Shown: positions 23,151 through 30,456 of the stretch, one piece after another
Position numbering within the stretch: position 1 is the stretch's first letter
Layout: every line of letters begins with the position of its first letter
DNA from: Pelargonium cotyledonis
Taxonomy: Eukaryota > Streptophyta > Magnoliopsida > Geraniales > Geraniaceae
NCBI GenBank assembly: GCA_036897625.1
Contig: JAYMTA010000364.1
Span: 1 to 30,456, forward strand
Direction: 5' to 3'
Length of the DNA: 30,456 nt
Program-made: the position numbers and the translations under genes
Notes under the pieces: model-generated
Databases searched by the model: none
What the model saw: the letters and a program-made list of their open reading frames with translations, nothing else
What the model was told of the DNA's origin: nothing

Positions 23151-24647
23151 CTATTGCACCATAGAGTTTTTCACGTAACTTTTGTTAACACAGAGTTCAA
23201 CCATAGGCACTTTCTCAAATCTAGAGGTCCTCATTGCCTTGATGGCTTGCCTGGTTTCAGATTTGAAGCTATTCCAGATGGTCAACCACCTTCCGAAGCC
23301 GAAGTCTCCCAAGACGTATATCATATATGTGAAGCTTGTAGACATACCTTATTGGCTCCATTTCGCAACCTTGTCGCCAAGCTCAATGAATCTGCACCAG
23401 TCAGTTGCATAGTATCAGATGGTTTCATGCTAGTCAGTTCCTTGGTTGCTGAAGAATTTGGAATTCCTATTGTGCTGTTCTTTACCATGGCCGCGTGCAC
23501 TGTAATGGGATTTAAACAGCTTGGGGCATTGAGAGAGAAAGGCCTAACACCACTCAAAGGTATTAAAACACTGAAACTAGTATACACACTATAAGCACTA
23601 GACACAATTTACTGGTTTGCAGCTATTTTCTGATACTATATATGTGTAGTGTCCATATCAGTTAGTTTCTTGTAGAATCTTGTGGATATGACAGTTTATG
23701 GTTTGACAAATGAGAGCTATTTGACGAATGGCTATCTGGACAGAGTTATAGACTGGATACCGGGCATGAAAGAGATCCGAATGAGGGATTTCCCGAGCTA
23801 TGTTCGAACAACAGATCCAAATGATCTTATGTTTGACATATACAAGGATGCAGCAGAACAAGCTTCTAAATCCTCTGAAGTTCTTATACACAGTTTCAAT
23901 GCATTGGAGGGAGATGTTTTGGATGCTTTCTCAACCATGTTCTCTAAAGTTTATGCCATTGTACCTCTTCCATTGCTTCTCAACAAAATACCAGAAGACA
24001 GTCCTTTGAAATCCATATCACACAGTCTATGGAAAGATGATAATGAGTGTCTTCAGTGGCTGAACTTGTGGCCACCCAACTCAGTGCTTTATGTGAATTT
24101 TGGCAGCATAGCTGTCATGAGTCCTCAAAAACTTATCGAGTTTGGTTGGGGCATTGCTAATAGCAAACACCCTTGTCTGTTGATCATTAGACCTGATCTT
24201 GTGCACTGTGAAGTAACTGTTCTGCCTCCAGAGTTTGTGACTGACACTAAAGAAAGAGCTATGGTGACAAGTTGGTGCGCGCAAGAGCGAGTTCTCAAAC
24301 ACCAAGCAGTTGGAGGGTTCTTGACACACTGTGGATGGAACTCAACTATTGAGAGCATCTCTGCAGGAGTGCCCATGATTTGTTGGCCATGCTTTTCAGA
24401 TCAACCGACAAATTGTAGGTACATTTGCAAAGAATGGGAGATTGGTTTGGAGATTGATGGTGATGTCAAGAGAAAGGAAGTGGAGAAGGTTGTGAGAGAA
24501 CTAATGGAGGGAGAGAAGGGCAAGAAAATGAAGAGCAGGGCCTTGGAGTGGAAAAGAAAGGCAGAGGAGGCTACTGGCAAAAATGGCTCATCTTCCATTG
24601 CATTAGACAAGCTAGTGGATCAAGTTCTTTTTGTCAAAAATAGTTAA
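23151..24647 (+). pseudogene. UGT85A-like copy C, lacking its N-terminus
   Basis: Plus strand. The exon 1 remnant 23151-23559 begins inside the LLHHR.FHVTFVNTEF motif, so the first 30 or so residues, including the start codon and the catalytic His, are absent. No in-frame ATG precedes the homologous part. The donor at 23560 is GTATTA. The expected acceptor just before 23710 reads CAA instead of CAG. An AG at 23693-23694 could replace it and would keep the frame, adding five residues (VYGLT before NESYL). Exon 2 runs open to the stop at 24645-24647 with a complete PSPG box (WCAQERVLKHQ to FSDQ). This exon is well preserved, which suggests recent loss. I call it a pseudogene because both the start and the His are missing. 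Confidence 0.85.
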
Positions 24648-25260
24648 ATCATGATAAGAACTTGTTGCCAATTATATCTAAACATGTCTTTTTTTATCAT
24701 TGTCTTGTACTAAATGTAGATGCTTCTAAGTTGTATGATATATGTAACATTGTAAGTTGTAACTATAGAATCTGGTTCAAATATTCATAGCCAGGTCTGT
24801 TATATAAAACCAAGACACTGTTGGTACTAAAATGCAGCTGAAATAGTCAAATGGAGCAGAACAGCATGAATTTTTGGCCAGACACTATACTATACATTGA
24901 TGTTTTAATGAGACAAGCACCTGAAAGGTGCATGAATTTTAACAATATCTTCAAATAGGCCACTTGTAAGAAATTTTGTAGAAATAAGTGTACAAGCTTT
25001 TAATTTTATACAAATGAGTGAATTACTGTAACACTGTTGATTATTTAATGTCAGACTATAATAACATGGAACAGCACAGCATGAGTTTTTTGCCATGCAC
25101 ATAAAAATATTGAAATCATTTGAATTTGTTTTATGTGCTAAAGAGTATTGAAAAACACTCCAAATAATTTACCAAACACACCTACTGCTGTTTGTTTTCT
25201 AGTTGTCCACATTTATAAAATAGCCTGCAAAGAGCATCACAAGGGCACAACAAAGAGAAG
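24648..25260. other. Spacer between UGT copies C and D
   Basis: The stretch from 24648 to about 24790 is the 3' UTR of copy C and is recognisably related to the 3' flank of copy F. A 30-bp imperfect repeat (ATGGAGCAGAACAGCATGAA-type) occurs at 24851-24880 and 25066-25095 with four mismatches. The promoter of copy D follows, with a TATA box near 25211. Confidence 0.6.
25211..25219 (+). promoter_or_regulatory. TATA box of UGT copy D
   Basis: TTTATAAAAT lies about 50 bp before the ATG at 25261, a normal distance. The leader would be about 20 nt. The promoter appears undamaged although the coding frame is not. Confidence 0.6.
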
Positions 25261-26806
25261 ATGATTTCTGCAGAAGGTGCATCTTGCAAGCCACATGCCA
25301 TTTGTATCCCATTCCCAGCTCAAAGCCACATAAAGGCAATGCAAGGCCTGGCAAAGCTTCTCTACCTCAAAGGTTTCCACATAACCTTCGTGAACACCGA
25401 GTTCAACCATAGACGCCTGCTCAAATCTAGAGGTCCTAAGGCCTTAGATGGATTGCCTGGTTTTCGGTTCGAAGCTATTCCAGATGGCCTACCTCCTTCA
25501 GATGTTGATGCCACCCAAGATATGATTTCTCTGTGAGGCTATAGCCAGTGGCAACTTGTTGGCTCCTTTTCGCAATCTTCTTGCCAAGTTGAATGATACT
25601 GCAACCTCAAATGTTCCACCACTTAGTAGCATAGTCTCAGATGGTTTCATGCCCTTTTCACCCAAAGTTGCTGATGAACTTGGAATTCCTATTGCAATGT
25701 TCTTTACCATTTCAGCGTGCGCTTTTATGGGGTTTAAACATTATGGTGCTTTGAGAGAAAAAGGCCTCACTCCACTCAAAGGTAAATATAACATTAAGAG
25801 GCTATATGTAATTAAAGATCCACATACTAAGTACTTACAATTCGTTTTTTTTCTTTTCCTCTTTGCAGATGAGAGCTATCTAACAAATGGCTATTTGGAC
25901 ACAAGTATAGATTGGATCCCAGGTATGAAAAATGTCCGCCTGAGAGATCTTCCAAGCTTTGTTCGTACCACAGACCCGAAGGATCCCTTATTTGACTTCT
26001 GCATGAACTCAGCTGATACTGCTTCCAAGGTCACAGCAATTGTGTTAAACAGTTTTGATGAACTGGAGCAAGATGTTTTTTATGCTCTCTCATCCATGTT
26101 CCCACATGTTTATGCCATTGGTCCTCTTCCATTTTTTCTCAATAAAATACCCGAAAACAGCCCTTCAAGATCCATTGCATACAATCTATGGAAAGAAGAC
26201 ACTGAGTGTCTTCAGTGGCTCAACTCTTGGCCACTCAACTCTGTGGTTTATGTGAATTTTGGTAGCATAACTTTCATTACTGCACAGCAGCTAAATGAGT
26301 TTGCTTGGGGACTTGCAAACAGCAAATGCCCATTTTTGTGGATAGTTAGGCCTGATTTGGTGATTGGTGATGCAGCTATTGTTCCTCCTGAGTTTGTTGC
26401 AGAAACTAAAGAGAGAGGTTTTGTGACAAGTTGGTGTCCACAAGAGCAAGTCCTCAACCACCAATCAGTTGGAGGGTTCTTGACACACTGTGGATGGAAC
26501 TCAACCACTGAGAGCATCTCAGCAGGAGTACCAATGCTTTGTTGTCCTTTTTTGGCAGATCAACTAACAAATTGTAGGTACATTTGTAAGGAATGGGAGA
26601 TTGGGTTGGAGATTGATAGTGATGTCAAGAGTGATGAAATGGAGAAGCTTGTGAGAGAAGTGATGGAGGGTGAGAAAGGCAAGAAAATGAGGAGCAAGGC
26701 CTTGGAGTGGAAAAGAAAAGCAGAGGAAGCTACTGGCATGCAAGGATCATCTTCCATAGCTCTAGACAAGTTGGTGGATCAAGTTCTTTTACCTAAAAGG
26801 ACATAG
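25261..26806 (+). pseudogene. UGT85A-like copy D, frameshifted in exon 1
   Basis: Plus strand. Exon 1 is 25261-25781 and exon 2 is 25869-26806, separated by an 87-bp GT-AG intron. It starts [24 protein letters not shown], so the catalytic His and a normal N-terminus are present, and a TATA box stands upstream. Near 25530 the frame is lost. By comparison with the other copies, one TG of a TGTG pair is missing (expected SLCEAIAS), giving a stop at 25534-25536. The rest is open to the end, with a full PSPG box whose usual CWP reads CCP. The intron has no stop in the running frame, so a single open frame covers 25556-26806. Apart from the two-base loss the gene looks complete. It could be a very young pseudogene or a sequencing error in a short repeat. 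Confidence 0.82.
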
Positions 26807-27304
26807 TTAAAGCCACTTTAGTGATCATGTCTTCCTGTCTTTCAAGTTTTTCTCTCTTCTCTCACACCCTTAGTGGTCTCTAAGTCGTGTCTGTCCTTTG
26901 TGGTTGCTTTTGGCTCATGATTGCTTTTACCACCAAAGATCTTGTTGTGATCAATCAACCAATAAGTTACAGTCTCTGTAGTATTTGGTATATAGATTGT
27001 CATTTATGTTTTATCTTATTGGTTTCATTAAAGCTTCCTGAGTTTGTCTACATATGAACTGTGACCATATAATTTTACAAGTGCTTGTCATTATCAGTCA
27101 ACGACTACATTATTTTTGCCCAAACTTGTCTTCCAAATCCAAAGCTACCAATCATTAATCTTTTCTATTTTTAGTCAAACCCAAATGTCTTATAACTGTA
27201 GTGTGTCCAACCTTCTTGTTCATATTGATGTATTAACAGTACTGTTCTTATTGAATAAAACATGTGAAATAAGACATGCAAACCAGTACTACTATTGATA
27301 CAAT
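26807..27304. other. Convergent spacer between UGT copies D and E
   Basis: A 498-bp AT-rich spacer holding the 3' flanks of the tail-to-tail copies. No gene seen. Confidence 0.6.
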
Positions 27305-28111
27305 TTATTGTTTTGACAAAAGAACATCTGTCACCAGCTTATCCAAAGCCATGGCTGATGAGCCATGTAAACCAGCTGCTTCCTCTGCTTTTCTTTTCCA
27401 CTCCAAGGCCTTGCTTCTCATTTTCTTGCCCTTCTCTCCCTCCATTACTTCTCTCAAAAGCTTCTCCACTCCATCTCTCTGAACCTCACTATCAATCTCC
27501 AATTCAATCTCCCATTCCTTGCAAGTGTACCTACAGTTTGTCAATTGGTCTCCAGAAAATGGCCAACAAATCATTGGCACTCCTGCACAGACACTCTCAA
27601 TGGTTGAGTTCCATCCACAGTGTGTCAAGAAACCTCCAACTGCTTGGTGATTGAGGACTTGCTCTTGTGGACACCACCTTGTCACAAAACCTCTCTCTTT
27701 AGTTTCAGCAACAAACTCATGGGGAACTACAGCTTCATCACCAATCACCAAATCAGGCCTAATTATCCACAAAAATGGGGATTTGCTGTTTGCAAGTCCC
27801 CAAGCAAACTCATGAAGCTGCTGTGAAGTCATGACAGTTATGCTACCAAAATTCACATAAACCACTGAGTTGGGTTGAAGACACTCAGTGTCCTCTTTCC
27901 ATAGACTGTGTCCTATGGATTTCAAAGGACTGCCCTCTGGTATTTCATTGAGAAGCAATGGAAGAGGTCCAATGGCATAAACCTTAGAGAACATGGATGA
28001 GAAAGCCTCCAAAACATCTCCCTCCAATGCATTGAAACTGTGTACAATTACCGCTGAGGATTTAGTAGCTTGTTCTGTTGCATCCATGCATAAGTGAAAC
28101 AATGTTGCATC
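27305..28111 (-). pseudogene. UGT85A-like copy E, exon 2 fragment
   Basis: The minus-strand frame encodes most of UGT exon 2, from about SDATLFHLCMDATEQ to KLVTDVLLSKQ, including a complete PSPG box (WCPQEQVLNHQAVGG to FSGDQ). It lacks exon 1, the intron and the first 40 or so codons of exon 2, including the DESYLTNGY start. Six residues normally present as WLNSWP between ECLQ and NSVVYV are also missing, an in-frame loss of 18 bp. Upstream of about 28111 the sequence is no longer UGT coding sequence but matches the 3' flank of copies F and C. The open frame continues for some codons into that flank, giving a misleading Met at 28147. Confidence 0.88.
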
Positions 28112-28181
28112 AGAACCATCTACTTTTATTACAAGACAATGATACAAAAAACATGTTGGAATAGAATTGGCAACAAATACA
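28112..28181 (-). other. 3' flank of UGT copy F, fused to copy E
   Basis: Read on the minus strand, this follows the stop of copy F. It aligns with the 3' UTR of copy C at 24648-24735, sharing TTGTTGCCAATT, AACATGT and TATCATTGTCTTGTA in the same order. It ends at the break of copy E around 28111-28120, where GATGGTTCTGATG could belong to either side. Confidence 0.8.
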
Positions 28182-29719
28182 TCATGATTTCAAGTCTTTT
28201 TTTGATACAGCTTCTTTAGACAAAAGAACTTGATCCACCAGCTTGTCTAATGCAATGGAAGATGAACCATTTGTGTCAGTTGCTTCCTCTGCTTTTCTTT
28301 TCCACTCCAAGGCCTTGCTTCTCATTTTCTTGCCCTTCTCTCCCTCCATTACCTCTCTCACCAGCTCCTCCACTTCCTCTCTCTTCACATCACTATCAAT
28401 CTCCATGCCAATCTCCCATTCCTTGCAAATGTACCTACAGTTTGTTGGTTGATCTGATGAACATTTCCAACAAAGCATTGGCACTCCTGCTGACATGCTT
28501 TCAATTGTTGAGCTCCATCCACAGTGAGGCAAGAACCCTCCAAGTGATTGGTGGTTAAGGACTTGCTCTTGTGGACACCAGCTTGTCACCATACCTCTCT
28601 CTTTAGTTTCAGACACAAACTCAGGACGCAGAACTGCTGATTCGCCGTGTACCAAATCAGGTCTAATGATCCACAGAAACGGGTGTTTGCTGTTAGCTAG
28701 GCCCCAACCAAACTCAATAAGTTGCTGAGGACTCATGACAGCTATGCTGCCAAAATTCACATAAAGCACTGAGTTGGGTGGCCATGAGTTAAGCCATAAG
28801 AGACACTCAGTGTCTTCTTTCCATAGACTGTGTCCTATGGATTTTAAAGGGCTGTGCTGTGGTAATCTGTTGAGAAGCAATGGAAGTGGACCAATGGCAT
28901 AAACTTTATTTGAGAACATAGATGAGAAAGCATCCAAAACATCTCCCTCCAGTGCATCAAAACTGTGCACAATCACTGCTGATGATTTAGGAGCTTGCTC
29001 TGCTCCATGCATGCATACCTGAAACATAAGATCATTTGGATCTGTTGTTCGAACAAGGCCCGGGAGATCCCTCAGACGAGTATCTTTCATGCCCGTGATC
29101 CAGTCTATAACTGTGTCCAGATAGCCATTCGTTAAATAGCTCTCATCTGTCAAAGCACAAAGTGTAGGAATAGGATCAACACAAATGAGCATGAAAACAT
29201 ATTTAGAAAACATCCATATTCTACAATAATTGTTGGTACCTTTGAGTGGTGTTAGGCCTTTCTCTATCAATGCACCAAACTATTTAAATCCCATTAAAGC
29301 GCACGCTGCAGTGGTATAGAACAGTGCAATAGGAATTCCAAATTCTTCAGCTAGTGAGGAACTGAGTAACAATATGAAACCATCTGATATTATGCAACTT
29401 ACTGGTGCAGACTCATTGAGCTTGGCAACAAGGTTGCGAAATGGAGGCAATAAGGTATGTCTACAAGCCTTACAGAGTTGATATAAGTGGCTTCGGCGTC
29501 TGAGGGAGGGAGGCCATCTGGAATAGCTTCAAATCTGAAGCCAGGCAAGCCATCAAGGGAACGAAGACCTCTAGATTTGAGAAAGTGCTTGTGATTGAAC
29601 TCTGTGTTAACAAAAGTTACTTGGAAACCTCTATGGTGCAACAGTTTTGCCAAGTCAAGCATGGCCTTTATGTGGCTTTGAATTGGGACTGGAAAGTATG
29701 TATATAGTCCAATAGTCAA
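28182..29719 (-). pseudogene. UGT85A-like copy F, degraded exon 1
   Basis: Minus strand. Exon 1 is about 29719-29240 and exon 2 is 29146-28182, with normal GT and AG borders. Exon 1 keeps QSHIKAMLDLAKLLHHRGF, but its first codons are unlike those of the family. About seven bases are missing near 29485 compared with copy C, shifting the frame. A TAG stands at 29280-29282, where the family has Gln or His. Exon 2 is open but altered in the PSPG box: GGFLPHCGWSS in place of [11 protein letters not shown], and CWKCSSDQ in place of CWPxxxDQ. The C-terminus is extended to KEAVSKKDLKS. One extra residue (FSNKVYA) is present. Taken together this is a pseudogene older than copies C and D. Confidence 0.85.
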
Positions 29720-30456
29720 ATGCTAGCGAGGTAGTAAAAGATCTTTGTACTCCAAAAGTTAAATTCTGTATCAATTCGAAGAAGAAGAAGACAAGTGTGA
29801 GTTTAAACTGTGAGTTCTATCCAAATGTCCAGTCCTTACTATTGTGGTATTAAGTATGTATATGTTCTTGTGGTCAATGTTGCATAGAGCTTCAAATCAA
29901 TGTGCTGGTTGAGGACAAGGGCTTTAAAAACCTTGAAAGCAACGTATATATCAACTTGAAAACCCAACACCACCAACTGGACCCGAAACCGTCCCGTTGT
30001 TGAGCCGCCCAAGCCCAAACCGCAATCACAATTGGGTGGGCTACAGTTCACAACTCCTTCACCTAAAGCCCACCCGCCCGCCCGGTCCAAAGAGGTTCGG
30101 GTCGGTTCAGGTTTACAAGGGTTATTTCAGTTGTTTTATTCAATAACAACAGTACTGTTTATACATCAATCTGAATAAAAAGGTTTGACAGACTAAAGTC
30201 ATGAGATATTTGGGTGTTAAATTAGTAACTGAGTTTTACAAAAAATGGACTAGAATAATGACTGGTAGCTTTGGATTTGGAAGATAACAGGAGGACAAAA
30301 ATAATGTACACATTGACTGATAATGACAATAACAAGTAAATTATTATACACCCACACTTCATATGATGACCAATTCATAAAGCTTAAATGAAACCAAAAG
30401 AAGAAAAGACTAAATACAATCTATATAATAAAATGCATATTACAAACACAAATGAC
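29720..30456. other. Spacer at the window end
   Basis: No convincing gene. A GC-rich stretch at about 29960-30110 is rich in CCCGAACC- and GGTCGG-like phrases that are common at the ends of plant DNA transposons and retroelements, but I find neither borders nor a target duplication. The open frame over it (29839-30090, minus) has no family likeness. Confidence 0.4.

Noticed and set aside
22717-23178. Open frame of 153 codons on the plus strand over copy B
   Set aside because: It is the antisense shadow of the UGT C-terminus. The same type of shadow recurs over every UGT copy, for example at 19699, 24401, 26560 and 28243.
28112-28147. N-terminal Met and first codons of the copy E open frame
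   Set aside because: These bases belong to the 3' flank of copy F, as shown by the match to the copy C 3' UTR, so the start is an accident of the fusion.
29839-30090. Open frame of 83 codons on the minus strand near the window end
   Set aside because: Its composition is like a repeat (CCCG- and GGTC-rich) and there is no protein likeness.

Overview
This is a nuclear segment of a dicot plant genome, AT-rich, with spliced genes (GT-AG introns, many of 80-500 bp), small DNA-transposon remnants and a tandem glycosyltransferase family. A rosid is likely and Rosaceae is plausible from the look of the F-box and UGT85A-like proteins, but the sequence alone does not fix the species. The window holds no bacterial operons, rRNA, tRNA or CRISPR array.

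Layout. (1) 1-4015: two tandem, same-strand F-box genes of the CPR1/CPR30-like class. The first is represented only by its 3' end. Both end with a separate short exon encoding an acidic tail. Between them lies a non-LTR-type insertion flanked by a 13-bp target duplication, and a small PPR-like relic sits in the probable 5'-UTR intron of the second gene. (2) 4489-4863: a small secreted prolamin-like (ECA1-type) Cys-rich protein, with a 73-bp copy of its own 3' end just behind the stop. (3) 5644-11315, minus: a complete five-exon PAT1 mRNA-decay factor (803 codons by my splicing). (4) 12804-18636, minus: a complete 17-exon carnosine N-methyltransferase-like (N2227 family) gene (514 codons). It carries a hAT-type MITE in its last intron and a cluster of site II promoter motifs upstream. 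(5) 19650-29719: six UGT85A-like glucosyltransferase copies, here called A to F. A (minus) is intact. B (minus), C (plus), D (plus), E (minus) and F (minus) are each damaged in a different way.

How the parts relate. Regions 1 to 4 are single genes with separate roles: ubiquitin ligase adaptor, secreted peptide, mRNA decay and small-molecule methylation. Region 5 is a birth-and-death cluster. Two deletion junctions can be read directly. The 3' flank of F runs straight into the middle of E's second exon. B and C are joined head to head through a 94-bp segment that recurs at 96% identity downstream of A. D and E are convergent and form a large inverted repeat. I found no clearly new biological system. 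The most interesting content is the legible rearrangement history of the UGT cluster, the Cys/His-rich insert in the methyltransferase, and the conserved optional acidic-tail exon of the F-box pair.
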